Source: Halodesulfovibrio sp. MK-HDV
GTDB lineage: Bacteria; Desulfobacterota; Desulfovibrionia; Desulfovibrionales; Desulfovibrionaceae
Direction of reading: 5' to 3'
NCBI RefSeq assembly: GCF_009914765.1
Contig: NZ_WYDS01000006.1
Coordinates: 62,001 to 126,000, forward strand
Length of the DNA: 64,000 nt
The translations under genes and the position numbers were made by a program. Shown here in pieces: positions 42,982-52,008 of the stretch. The notes beneath the pieces are model-generated. The model did no database searches and had not been told where the DNA came from. It saw only the letters and a list, made by a program, of their open reading frames with translations. Each line of letters begins with the position of its first letter. Positions within the stretch are counted from its first letter, which is position 1.

Positions 42982-43653
42982 CTAATTGTCCTTAATTATG
43001 AAGTAGATGGAGAAACCAATTATGGTTGGACCGAACGTTATCAGTATTATTAAGCTAGAGAGCGAGATTTTTATTATTGGAAGCAGTAGAAAAGCGATGG
43101 AAAATAAACCTGTTACGGCTGATGTAAGTAGTAACTGTGACATTTTTCTCAACTTTAAACCGTTACAGTTGGCTAAGGTTGAGCGTTGGTTAATGCTGGT
43201 TTCAAGTTGTGTTAAGAGTTTTTGATACAGCTCAAATGAGTCGTTCTCAAAAGCGTCATCATATGCATTAACCATTTCTGTTTCAAAGTTTTTGTAGGGA
43301 ACCTCTAGTGTGTTCCTACCTCTAAGTGTGTCTACGGCGAATAGGAAAACACATACTGCACAATAAAGGGAAAGAATAAGGAGTAAATAATATGGGGTAG
43401 AAATTGAATCAATTTTCATTGGTGTGAAAGTCGTCAATAATTTAAAATCATCTTTTATAATTGATAAGTAAAAAGAGGTTTGTGCTGTGAAAATGATTGA
43501 GGCAACCCATAGGTATGTCTTTATTAGATTATGCTGATGATCAAGCATGTCCGTTTCATAAAGCAAGTATTCTGAATTGCCTAACTCTACGAGGAATTTT
43601 AAGTCATCTCGGTACTGCCTACGAGTTCGTTTATGATCGTTAGTGCTATCCAT
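42982..43653 (-). CDS. Four-helix membrane protein, cargo
   Basis: 223 residues with AGGAAAC before the ATG. Two pairs of hydrophobic helices (about 45-66 and 85-110; 172-195 and 198-218) around a cytosolic segment (NTLEVPYKNFETEMVNAYDD). The layout recalls SLATT or Pycsar-type membrane effectors, which open the membrane on phage infection, but no diagnostic motif is visible. Opposite strand and AT-rich, so cargo. Coupled to the 56-residue protein. Confidence 0.6.
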   Translation of the reverse strand: MDSTNDHKRTRRQYRDDLKFLVELGNSEYLLYETDMLDHQHNLIKTYLWVASIIFTAQTSFYLSIIKDDFKLLTTFTPMKIDSISTPYYLLLILSLYCAVCVFLFAVDTLRGRNTLEVPYKNFETEMVNAYDDAFENDSFELYQKLLTQLETSINQRSTLANCNGLKLRKMSQLLLTSAVTGLFSIAFLLLPIIKISLSSLIILITFGPTIIGFSIYFIIKDN

Positions 43654-43757
43654 TAATAGAGTTTCCTTTAGTCAAGGAAAGCCATATTGAGAGTTTCTCG
43701 TCAAGCCTTAAATGTTAAAAGCCCTATAAGAGCGGTATGTTCAGCCTGTTTTTATCA

Positions 43758-43937
43758 GTAAGTGGTGTTGATAAGGTAACCGGGGATCGACTCTCCGGTT
43801 TAGCGCATTTAGGCAGTCTATTGCCGATATTCTATCAATTAGAATTGGTACTCGTGTTTTAAATCGTGAGTACGGTTCACGTTGCCCTCCTTATTTATGC
43901 GCTAGGTAGTCTCAACATGCCTCGAACTTTATACAGG
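43758..43937 (+). pseudogene. Decayed copy of the 5' half of the baseplate W gene
   Basis: About 180 bases aligned with the start of 46204-46542: the region CGACTCTCCGGT, GCAGTCTATTGCCGATATT and GGTACTCGTGTTTT are shared. The start codon is GTA, with small deletions and an in-frame TAG. Weaker similarity (GTCAAGCCTT) continues upstream to about 43700. Confidence 0.9.
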
Positions 43938-44156
43938 TTAAGTGTTGAGATGTGCTTTTCTTAACATCACGTTTTAAATGACAAAAAAAAAGAATGGGCG
44001 TAAGCGATTTCGGTTGACTAATATAATCGTTTTCTAATTTTTTTATAGTTTGACTATAGAGTAAAGCCTCTAGCGCGTGCGTAGTTGTTTTACGTTACGT
44101 GGTGTTTCACTATTTTTAGCGAAACTAGTGGGTGTTTGCTTTGTATGGGGGGTGTT

Positions 44157-44666
44157 ATGACTAAACGCATTGTCTTGTTGTTTGTTTTAATTTGCATTTG
44201 CGCTGCTGGTTGTGTGAAAAAAGTAATGATGAATCCAATTAAGGATAACGCAATTTCCTTCCAATCTGTTCCATTTGAAATTCAGGTTTCAGATAAAATT
44301 TACTACATCGGGGGAGGAGATGAGATTGGAAAAACTGGGGTTGATAATGTCACCTGGGGCGGAGGCGTTATTCACAAGTGGCGGACTTATGACAGTACTG
44401 CTTATTTGTATGTAAACCACCTGCATAAGGATTCAAAAAGGATATGGCTAACGACTGCAAACGGCGAAGGTCGAGAGCTTCTTATGATTGATGGTGTTAA
44501 ATTCTGGCATAAGAAAGAGAAAGTAGTACTGCAAAATGGTAATTCATACTGGGAAGAGCTTTGGCTTTACCATAAAGGGGCAGATCGAATTTATGTTCAG
44601 ATTACTTCTAAATATGAACATGTTGGTTTTGATCTTGTGAAGTTTAAATCCTTAACTGATTCATAA
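44157..44666 (+). CDS. Lipoprotein, prophage cargo
   Basis: 169 residues from ATG 44157 with GGGGGG upstream. Lipoprotein signal peptide (KRIVLLFVLICICAAGC, lipid attachment at the Cys). The mature domain is beta-rich with an aromatic-rich core (WGGGVIHKWRTYDSTAYLYV). Membrane-exposed lipoproteins encoded by prophages often block superinfection, but no family is recognised. Confidence 0.6.
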   Translation: MTKRIVLLFVLICICAAGCVKKVMMNPIKDNAISFQSVPFEIQVSDKIYYIGGGDEIGKTGVDNVTWGGGVIHKWRTYDSTAYLYVNHLHKDSKRIWLTTANGEGRELLMIDGVKFWHKKEKVVLQNGNSYWEELWLYHKGADRIYVQITSKYEHVGFDLVKFKSLTDS

Positions 44667-44879
44667 AGCTACCGTATCACTATACAGAAAAGAGGTTGGA
44701 TTAAGTTTCCGCCTCTTTTTTATTTTTCTTTCATATAGCGCGTAACATGTTCAATGCGTTCGTACTCAATTCGATATATGTGTAAGGGGTGCAGGTAAGA
44801 ATGTGGGATGTACTAATTAACTGTCTTGTAAAAGAAATGGCAAAAACGTATCGAGCCTGTTGATACAAAATAAGGAGCA

Positions 44880-45749
44880 TTGAAAGTGCAACAGGATATT
44901 CTTTTGGACTTCATTCATAAACGATGTAGCATTGTTAAGTTTTTTAGTAATCGCGGTGTGACTATTAAAAATGACTCTGGCTATACAAGAATGTTGTCAA
45001 TTAATGCAAGGGTTGGTTGTTGCATGGAGCCAGCGCATATAGACATAGCAGTAGTTCTATATCATAGCTTGTTAGATATGTATCTTACCAGCTTGTATGG
45101 AGGTGAAAATACGGGTTTTTATACTAAGTATAAGAATGTACTGCCTTCTGCTTCTAGTGTTCAGTGTATTGTTCGAGAATGTTTTAAAGTTTTATCACTT
45201 TTCCGTAATTCATTAGTTCATTCCACGAACTCTCTTGATAAGGATTGCCGAGGGTATGGGAAAAGTATTAAAGGTAATACTTTTTTGGCTATTACTTCAA
45301 CAAGCCATGCTCTTTCTCATTTGTTTACGATAATGGAGCTTTATTTTGAGCGTGCTAGATATTCTGCTAAATATTTAGAAGGTGCCTTGGCATATTGTTA
45401 TCAAGAACTTTGCCGCAGTACTGTTGTAAGAGATAGGAGATGGGGAAAGCTCAAAGTTTTAAACAAGACATGTTTTAAATTTGAGCGAAATATACGTGAG
45501 AGTTTTTTATACAGCCAGTTTGAGGTAAAGAGTAATTTTCTATTTTTTGAAGATAATTGCCGCATTAATCTTAAATATGATGTTGTCGATTCTATTCGTA
45601 GGACGGATTATTGCTTTGTGTATAATGGGCAGACTTATAGAGTCCCTGAAGAAGCTTTGGCTGAAAGGAAAATAGCGTTAGATGGTTTAGCAGAGTGGAC
45701 GACGAATGAAGTTATTGGCGAAGATAGTATTGCCTTTGAGAAATCTTAA
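44880..45749 (+). CDS. HEPN-motif protein, prophage cargo
   Basis: 289 residues from a TTG start (AAGGAG upstream). FRNSLVHST gives R109-N-x3-H114, the RxxxxH signature of HEPN domains, many of which are RNases in defence and toxin systems. Mostly helical around it, with a Cys-rich character; the C-terminal 80 residues are beta-type (RINLKYDVVDSIRR). Its end overlaps the convergent gene by 4 bases. Toxic or defence activity is inference from the motif. Confidence 0.55.
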   Translation: MKVQQDILLDFIHKRCSIVKFFSNRGVTIKNDSGYTRMLSINARVGCCMEPAHIDIAVVLYHSLLDMYLTSLYGGENTGFYTKYKNVLPSASSVQCIVRECFKVLSLFRNSLVHSTNSLDKDCRGYGKSIKGNTFLAITSTSHALSHLFTIMELYFERARYSAKYLEGALAYCYQELCRSTVVRDRRWGKLKVLNKTCFKFERNIRESFLYSQFEVKSNFLFFEDNCRINLKYDVVDSIRRTDYCFVYNGQTYRVPEEALAERKIALDGLAEWTTNEVIGEDSIAFEKS

Positions 45750-46081
45750 TCTAAATCTAAGTCTGATTTGATGACAAGTTGTAGTTGTTCGGTGACATGG
45801 GGTGCCATATTGATGTCATCAAATGACAGAAAGTCATTAATAGCCTTAAGAACAGATGGTGTACCAACCAGATCACATCGTAGTTTCCAATAGCCAAGCT
45901 TGTGATGGTTTTCAGGAGTGACGCGGTTTGCAAGGTTCTGGCATGCTTCTAGAAAACCAAAATAAGCCTCTTTCTTTTCAGCATAAATCCTTTCTCTTTT
46001 TTCTTTTCGCTTGTCGAAGAAATCTTTAATTATTGCCCCAAGAAGAATGCCGGCTAAGAGAAATGCTGTTCTTTCGTACAT
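45746..46081 (-). CDS. Small membrane-anchored protein, cargo
   Basis: 111 residues. One transmembrane helix (5-20), then a very basic/acidic helix (KDFFDKRKEKRERIYAEKKE) and a helical soluble part. Small proteins of this shape (TM plus KxEAY helix) are common near defence genes. It converges on the HEPN gene. No function known. Confidence 0.55.
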   Translation of the reverse strand: MYERTAFLLAGILLGAIIKDFFDKRKEKRERIYAEKKEAYFGFLEACQNLANRVTPENHHKLGYWKLRCDLVGTPSVLKAINDFLSFDDINMAPHVTEQLQLVIKSDLDLD

Positions 46082-46203
46082 AGAACCTCCTTGTATGTTA
46101 ATAAGTTAAAGTCATAATTAAGGCCTTTAGTCAAGCCTTCTCCATCCCCTTAAAGTTTCAAACCACACTGGAACCACCCACCTTGCCCTGATAATTTGGG
46201 CGC

Positions 46204-46542
46204 ATGAATGGTATTAATAAGAAAACCGGAGAACGACTCTCCGGTATAGCGCATTTACGGCAGTCTATTGCCGATATTTTATCAACCAGAATTGGTACTC
46301 GTGTTTTGAATCGTGAGTACGGTTCTCGGTTGCCCTCCCTTATTGATGCGCCAGTTAATGCCGAAACATCCCTTGAATTTTATGCAGCTACAGCGGAAGC
46401 ATTAATCCGTTGGGAACCGCGTTTTGAGCTTACGAGCGTTCGCATTGCGTCTGCTCTTGAGGGCGTTGTCGTGCTTGATTTGGTGGGTGTGTACCTGCCG
46501 AACGGCAGGCAGATCACGCTTGAGGGGGTAGAGATCAAATGA
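46204..46542 (+). CDS. Baseplate wedge protein (P2 gpW / gp25-like)
   Basis: 112 residues. IAHLRQSIADILSTRIGTRVLNREYGSRLP is the conserved start of the gp25-like family (first half at residues 15-44), and LITLNGRRI-type end reads LPNGRQITLEGVEIK. It begins sheath and baseplate assembly. Its 5' end is duplicated in decayed form at 43758-43937, with cargo between. Confidence 0.9.
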   Translation: MNGINKKTGERLSGIAHLRQSIADILSTRIGTRVLNREYGSRLPSLIDAPVNAETSLEFYAATAEALIRWEPRFELTSVRIASALEGVVVLDLVGVYLPNGRQITLEGVEIK

Positions 46543-47435
46543 GTGCATTCAACGCTATCGATCTTTCTACTCTTGCGCCGCCTAAAATTATTGAAGAGCT
46601 GAGCGTTGAGCAGATCTTACTAGAGATGATTGCTTACCATGCGGAGCTTGATTCTGAATTTACGGCTCCGCTGCCTTCCGATCCTGCCTATAAAATCTTT
46701 GAAGCAAATGCATATCGTGAGTTTTTGCTGCGTCAGCGTATTAATGAGGCGGTTAAGGCCGTGCTTGTTGCATATGCTGAAGATGAAGATTTAGACCATC
46801 TCGCCGCTGGTGTTCCGCTTAAACGTAAAATGGTGGATGCTGGCGATCCTACAGCATACCCGCCTGTACCGCCTACATATGAATCCAATAACGATTTTAG
46901 AAAGCGCGTTGTGCTTGCTCCTGAAGGATTCAGCACAGCGGGGCCGGATGGCGCGTACATCTTTCATGCAATGTCTGTAGTGGGCGTAAAGGATGCCTAT
47001 CCAGCTTCTCCGGCTCCGGTTGAAGTGCATTTGTATATCCTTTCTAAAGTTGGAAACGGCGTACCGAATCAGGCGTTGCTTGATGAGGTGAATACTGTTT
47101 TTAGCGGTGATGTTCGTCCATTCACAGACCATTTGCAGATTAAACCAGCGGCAGTGAAAGAGTACCAAATAGAAGCAACTTTGCACTTTATGCCGGGGCC
47201 GTCTGTTAAATCAGTTCTCGATGAAGCACGGAAGAATCTGGAAGCTTACGTTGCTAAAAGCCATGCACTCGGTATGTGCATTGCTCGTTCTGGCATTGAT
47301 GCTGCCTTGCATATTGCGGGTGTGTACCGTGTGGAAATTACACAGCCAGCCGAAGATATTGTAAATGGAAAGAATGAGGCCGCATACTGTGATCCAGAGA
47401 ATATTGATCTGCATAGTAAAGTGAAGGCGGTTTAA
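46539..47435 (+). CDS. Baseplate protein J
   Basis: 298 residues, ATGA overlap with W. The RINEAVKAVLVAYAEDEDLDHL, PRKRR-type VVLAPEGFSTAGPDGAYIFHAM and VHLYILSKVGNG segments are typical of P2 gpJ. It forms the baseplate ring. Length normal. Confidence 0.92.
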   Translation: MSAFNAIDLSTLAPPKIIEELSVEQILLEMIAYHAELDSEFTAPLPSDPAYKIFEANAYREFLLRQRINEAVKAVLVAYAEDEDLDHLAAGVPLKRKMVDAGDPTAYPPVPPTYESNNDFRKRVVLAPEGFSTAGPDGAYIFHAMSVVGVKDAYPASPAPVEVHLYILSKVGNGVPNQALLDEVNTVFSGDVRPFTDHLQIKPAAVKEYQIEATLHFMPGPSVKSVLDEARKNLEAYVAKSHALGMCIARSGIDAALHIAGVYRVEITQPAEDIVNGKNEAAYCDPENIDLHSKVKAV

Positions 47436-47989
47436 TGTCGTCATTACTTCCAGCCAATGCCACCAAGTATGAACGCGCTCTCGAAAAGACGTGTGCACGT
47501 TCGTTCTCCCTGCCTGTTCTCATAGATAGAATTCGCAATCCCTATAATTGTCCTCTGCCGACGCTTCCTTGGTTGGCTTACGAGCGTTCTGTTGATGAGT
47601 GGAACGAGGCGTGGAGCGACGAACAAAAGCGGCAAGTAACAGCTCGTTCTATCAGTGTGCACAAAAAGAAAGGTACATGTGGAGCTGTAGAAGAGGCTCT
47701 AGGCGCACTGGGAATTGGTGTCCGTGCAATTGAATGGTGGGCAACTGAGCCGAAAGGCGTACCAGCAACATACGATTTAGAAGTGCAGCTCCCAGCCGGA
47801 TACAAAGCAGACGAGGCAACCTATCAAGAGGTTGAACGTGTTGTGAACTCGGCAAAAAACTGCCGCTCTCACCTTGGCAAAATTTCTCTTACTCCAGCAG
47901 CGTTGACACAGCAGCCGATTGTATCCGGTGCTGTGTTCTGCGGTGAAGTTGTGACCATTTATGAGCTTGGTCGAATTAAAGCGAACTAG
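47435..47989 (+). CDS. Tail protein I
   Basis: 184 residues, TAATG overlap with J. TKYERALEKTCAR, PWLAYERSVDEWNEAW and KKKGTCGAVEEAL are the family hallmarks of P2 gpI. Connects baseplate and fibres. Confidence 0.9.
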   Translation: MSSLLPANATKYERALEKTCARSFSLPVLIDRIRNPYNCPLPTLPWLAYERSVDEWNEAWSDEQKRQVTARSISVHKKKGTCGAVEEALGALGIGVRAIEWWATEPKGVPATYDLEVQLPAGYKADEATYQEVERVVNSAKNCRSHLGKISLTPAALTQQPIVSGAVFCGEVVTIYELGRIKAN

Positions 47990-47997
47990 GAAACGGA

Positions 47998-49413
47998 ATG
48001 CCTGATTTTTACACCGTAGTGACAGACATAGGACTCCAAGCATTAGGACTTGCTTCCACACAGGGACAGAGCTTTTCTCTGACTCATGCGGTTGTTGGTG
48101 ACGGAAATGGTCTTGCTGTTGTTCCCAATAAGGGAATGACAAAGCTTGTACGCGAAGTATGGCGGGGCAGGGTTGCAGGGATCAAAGTTGATCCTAAAGA
48201 ACCCAACACCTACATTTTTGAGTTTGCCATTCCTGCCGATACAGGCGGCTTTACTATTCAAGAAGTCGGCTTGATGGATGAGAGTGGAAAGCTGTTTTGT
48301 ATTGGCAACTTTCCAGAGACGGAAAAGCCCGTTGCCGTTGATGGCTCCGTGCGTGATCTGGTTGTTCGTCTGCCTTTGCATTTTGAAAATGCGGACGTTG
48401 TAAATTTGGTTATCAATGCGGCAATTGTTCTAGCAACAAAGCAGGACGTAGTAGATCACAACGAAGATCCACAGGCGCACCGACTGGCAACAATAGCACA
48501 AACAGGTTTTGTTCGTCTCGCAACAGTTGAAGAGCATAAAACTAAAACTGCACAGAATCTTGCTTGTACTCCACTTGGTGTGTGGGAGTTGATCAAGTCT
48601 TTAAGAAGTAGCGCGTACACATCGACAAACACGCTTCTATTAGCAACACCTAAAGCTGTGAACGAGGTGTATAAGCGGTTTGTTGCGCATACGGAAGCAG
48701 ACGACCCGCACGGTCTAGTGGAGAAAATTAAAGCTCTGTTGAGTAGTTCAGATTCCAATTCCAGCACAACAACTTTTGCCTCACCGAAGGCCGTTAAAAG
48801 CGTTAATGACAAGCTGAATGCACACAAAGGCACAAACGATCCACACGGTGTTGTTGCAAAGGTTAGGGCGTTGTTGAGTAGTTCCATTACCAGCACAAGC
48901 ACAACGACCTTTGCAACCCCGAAGGCTGTGAAGACGGTTCGCGACTTGATTGTTGGGCATACTGGAGATGCTGAAGCACACTCTTCCGGTATCCACGGCG
49001 GATGTATCTGGTTTGATGGTACTGTGAACTCTGCTGGTAGGCCGATTGATGCTAAAACAGGTCAACAAGATTTAAATTACGGTGTGTGTGATGGGCGAAC
49101 GTACACAGCACCAGATGGTCGAAGTGTCACAACAATTAACGCGCGAGATAGATTTCTTGTTGTTGCTGGCGGGAAATATTCGGTTGGTAGTAAGGGGGGC
49201 GCAGAAAAAGTGGCACTGACAGAAGGTACCGGCTTTATCCACGATCACACAATCACATATGAAATGGGTAACGACCTATCCGGTTCCACATATCACAACT
49301 TTAACAGCCGTAACACTGGCGATAATGATGATGGGACGAATCTTTCTGGCGGTGGGCAATCCCATGAAAACCGCCCTCCATACGTTGGCTTATTTCTCAT
49401 TAAACGTCTCTAG
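47998..49413 (+). CDS. Tail fibre protein (gpH-like)
   Basis: 471 residues. The N-terminal 150 residues (FYTVVTDIGLQALGLA, FAIPADTGGFTIQEVGLMD) are the baseplate-attachment domain of P2-like fibres. The middle has three collinear repeats of about 50 residues with LLSSS and FA-PKAVK-V motifs and DPHG. The tip ends SHENRPPYVGLFLIKRL, the usual receptor-domain end. Confidence 0.88.
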   Translation: MPDFYTVVTDIGLQALGLASTQGQSFSLTHAVVGDGNGLAVVPNKGMTKLVREVWRGRVAGIKVDPKEPNTYIFEFAIPADTGGFTIQEVGLMDESGKLFCIGNFPETEKPVAVDGSVRDLVVRLPLHFENADVVNLVINAAIVLATKQDVVDHNEDPQAHRLATIAQTGFVRLATVEEHKTKTAQNLACTPLGVWELIKSLRSSAYTSTNTLLLATPKAVNEVYKRFVAHTEADDPHGLVEKIKALLSSSDSNSSTTTFASPKAVKSVNDKLNAHKGTNDPHGVVAKVRALLSSSITSTSTTTFATPKAVKTVRDLIVGHTGDAEAHSSGIHGGCIWFDGTVNSAGRPIDAKTGQQDLNYGVCDGRTYTAPDGRSVTTINARDRFLVVAGGKYSVGSKGGAEKVALTEGTGFIHDHTITYEMGNDLSGSTYHNFNSRNTGDNDDGTNLSGGGQSHENRPPYVGLFLIKRL

Positions 49414-49422
49414 GAGTTACAA

Positions 49423-49896
49423 ATGCGCGTGACAGTTATTGCACCTGATAAATTAGTATCGGTTAATGGTGAGACTCTTAAGCTTCCAGATTTCTATTTT
49501 GACGAATCCCTTCACGCTATCCAGTTCGACGGATTGCAAGGGCATATTGAATTTGAAGCCTCGGACGGTGGCGTAAATACCGCACCTGTATCAGACTTTG
49601 AAGTACAGCCGTATGTTGAGGCATGGAATGCTGAAAGAGCACGGCTTGACGCTATTATGCCACCAGAGCCTACAGAAACCGAAAAAGCCCAACAACGCAT
49701 TGCCGAAATTCAACATCAACTCACCACCAATGACCTTGTGTCTGTACGTCCACTACGCGCAAAAGTAGCAGGTACAGCAACCGAATTTGACGAAAACCGT
49801 CTTGCAGAACTTGAAACACAAGCACAAGCCCTGCGTGCAGAACTCGTAACGCTCACCACAAAACTACAAGAACTTTCAGACCAAACTACAGAGTAA
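49423..49896 (+). CDS. Fibre-associated protein, possible assembly chaperone
   Basis: 157 residues. Beta-type N-terminus up to about 65, then a long Glu/Gln-rich coiled coil (TETEKAQQRIAEIQHQLTT). It follows the fibre gene, where a chaperone stands in many phages. No Caudo_TAP motif is certain. Confidence 0.6.
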   Translation: MRVTVIAPDKLVSVNGETLKLPDFYFDESLHAIQFDGLQGHIEFEASDGGVNTAPVSDFEVQPYVEAWNAERARLDAIMPPEPTETEKAQQRIAEIQHQLTTNDLVSVRPLRAKVAGTATEFDENRLAELETQAQALRAELVTLTTKLQELSDQTTE

Positions 49897-49908
49897 GGAT
49901 TGTAACCC

Positions 49909-51111
49909 ATGAGTACAGACTTTTTACATGGTGTCGAGTTTATCGAGATCGACGAAGGCGGTCGCCCAATTAAGGTGGTGCGTTCTTCTGTTATCGGTGT
50001 TGTCGGCACGGCTCCAGATGCGGATGAAACAGAGTTCCCGCTTGATACTCCGGTATTGATTTACGGTAGCCCGCGCAAGGCCGCTAAGCTTGATACAAAA
50101 GGCAGTCGTGCCGGAACACTCCCGAATGCAATGGATGCAATTTTTGACCAGCACCACGGGCTTGTGATTGTTGTTCGTGTTGCAGAAGGCGCAGGCGATG
50201 CCGCTACCATGACAAATGTTGTCGGTGGGACAACTAACGAAGGCATGAAGGGTGTACATGCTTTGCTTGGTGCTAAATCTAAATGCACCGTGAAACCGAA
50301 AATTTTGATTGCTCCGGGCTTTACACATCAGCGTTATGAAGATCCAGAGAACGTTGGAACCTACTTTAAAAACCCTGTAGCTGCTGAACTTGAATCTATC
50401 GCTGATAGACTCAAGGCTATTTCCATTAAAGATGGCTGTAATACAGACTCAGAAGCAGCAATGCAGGATGCCAAGTTGTTCGGCTCCGCTCGTGTCTACA
50501 TCGTAGATCCGTTTGTTACTGTGTATCGCAATGGCGTGTTTGTAGATGAACCTGCTTCCGCGCGTGTGGCGGGTGTAATTTCTCGCACCGATGCAGAAAA
50601 AGGTTTTTGGTGGTCGCCTTCTAATAAACTGATTAACGGTATTTCCGGCACTGCGCGACCTATACCGTTTGAGCTGGGCGATACTGTTAGCGAATCGAAC
50701 GTGCTGAACGAAAACAAGGTTGCCACAATCATTTGTGAGGATGGTTACAGACTGTGGGGCAACCGTACTACGTCCAGCGATGCGCGTTGGTCGTTCCTTG
50801 CTATCCGACGCATTGCAGACATGATTAACGAATCTATCCAACAAGCGCACTTGTGGGCTGTGGATAGACCTGTAGGGCGCACGTATTTTGAAGCTGTGCA
50901 GGAGTCAGTAAACCAGTTCTTGCGCACTATGCAGCAGAAAGGCGCGATTTTGGGCGGTAAATGTTGGGTGGATGCAGAAATCAACAGCGCAAGTGAAATT
51001 GAGCAGGGACATACCTACTTTGATTTCGACTTTACTCCTGCATACACGGCAGAGCGTGTGACTTTCCGTAGCCGTATGACAAACGGTTATGTTGAGGAGG
51101 TATTCAACTAA
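49909..51111 (+). CDS. Tail sheath protein (FI-like)
   Basis: 400 residues. LHGVEFIEIDEGGRPIKVVRSSVIGVVG at the start (first half shown in GVE-IEI), VWGNRT-type GYRLWGNRTTSSD, and FDFTPAYTAERVTF near the end are sheath hallmarks. It is the contractile cylinder. Followed by the tube gene with stop-start overlap. Confidence 0.93.
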   Translation: MSTDFLHGVEFIEIDEGGRPIKVVRSSVIGVVGTAPDADETEFPLDTPVLIYGSPRKAAKLDTKGSRAGTLPNAMDAIFDQHHGLVIVVRVAEGAGDAATMTNVVGGTTNEGMKGVHALLGAKSKCTVKPKILIAPGFTHQRYEDPENVGTYFKNPVAAELESIADRLKAISIKDGCNTDSEAAMQDAKLFGSARVYIVDPFVTVYRNGVFVDEPASARVAGVISRTDAEKGFWWSPSNKLINGISGTARPIPFELGDTVSESNVLNENKVATIICEDGYRLWGNRTTSSDARWSFLAIRRIADMINESIQQAHLWAVDRPVGRTYFEAVQESVNQFLRTMQQKGAILGGKCWVDAEINSASEIEQGHTYFDFDFTPAYTAERVTFRSRMTNGYVEEVFN

Positions 51112-51620
51112 TGGCAGTTGCAGAAAATATTTTAAAGAGCGCTAACTTGTCCGTGGATGGGCAAGGGTTTGCTGGCAATATTAAAGAAGTGAAGCTGCCG
51201 GAGCTGAGCTTAAAGCTTGAACAGTTTCGCGCTGGAGGCATGGATGCTCCGATTTCTCTTGATAAGGGGATGGAGGAGCTAGTTGTTACCTTCTCTACCA
51301 CTAAGCATTGCGTGAAAACTCTAAGCCTGCTTGGAGTTAGTAAAGACGGTGGAGTGCGACTTACAGCACGGGCCAGCCTTGAAAGCTATGACGGTACAGT
51401 AACACCTGTAGTGGTTAACATGACTGGCAAGGTTACTAAGATTGCTCCCGGTGCTTGGTCGGAAGGTGGCGAGAGCGCAACGGAATACACCGTAAACTTA
51501 GGCTACTACAAGTATACGCAGGACGGCAAAGAGGTGCACGAAATTGACGTGCTGAACATGAAACGAATTATTAACGGCGTGGATCAGCTTGCACAGCACC
51601 GCGCTAATCTCGGCTTATAG
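51111..51620 (+). CDS. Tail tube protein (FII-like)
   Basis: 169 residues. NLSVDGQGFAGNIKEVKLPEL and MELTFSTT-type LVVTFSTTKH, YKYTQDGKEVHEIDVLN match P2 gpFII. It forms the inner tube through which DNA passes. Confidence 0.92.
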   Translation: MAVAENILKSANLSVDGQGFAGNIKEVKLPELSLKLEQFRAGGMDAPISLDKGMEELVVTFSTTKHCVKTLSLLGVSKDGGVRLTARASLESYDGTVTPVVVNMTGKVTKIAPGAWSEGGESATEYTVNLGYYKYTQDGKEVHEIDVLNMKRIINGVDQLAQHRANLGL

Positions 51621-51628
51621 GAGTCACT

Positions 51629-51871
51629 ATGCGAACTACACAGATTGAACTGAAATATCCGGTTACTGTTGAAAGTCATGAATATAAAGTGATTACTATG
51701 CGTGCGCCTAAAGTGCGCGACCAGATTGTTGCACAGAAAGCAGCAGGTAAAGAAGAAATGGAACTGACTCTTTTTTCAAACCTGTGCGAAATTTCAATTG
51801 CGGTGCTGGAAGAGCTGGAGCTTGCAGACTATAATCAGTTCCACACCGCGTATCAGGATTTTTTGTCCTAA
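51629..51871 (+). CDS. Tail assembly protein E (unshifted product)
   Basis: 80 residues ending at TAA 51869. MRAPKVRDQIVAQ and LCEISIAVLEELELADYNQ match P2 gpE. The gene contains the slippery heptamer TTTTTTG at 51859-51865, two codons before the stop, so a longer form is also made. Confidence 0.88.
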   Translation: MRTTQIELKYPVTVESHEYKVITMRAPKVRDQIVAQKAAGKEEMELTLFSNLCEISIAVLEELELADYNQFHTAYQDFLS

Positions 51872-52008
51872 CGCCGGAAGTGGCGCGAAATTATGTCCTA
51901 TACCTCGCTCGTTACACACGGTGGGGCTATGCAGATCTGATGAACATGTCTGCTGAAGAGCTTGTTATGTGGATTAACGAAATACCACGGGATACCAATG
52001 GCAACTAA
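51629..52008 (+). CDS. Tail assembly protein E+E' by -1 frameshift
   Basis: After decoding T-TTT-TTG at 51859-51865 in the gpE frame, a shift of -1 continues as VLTPEVARNYVLYLARYTRW and ends at TAA 52006-52008, adding about 47 residues. The same heptamer and layout is used by phage P2 for E+E'. The product is a tape-measure chaperone. The stop overlaps the ATG of the tape measure gene. Confidence 0.85.
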
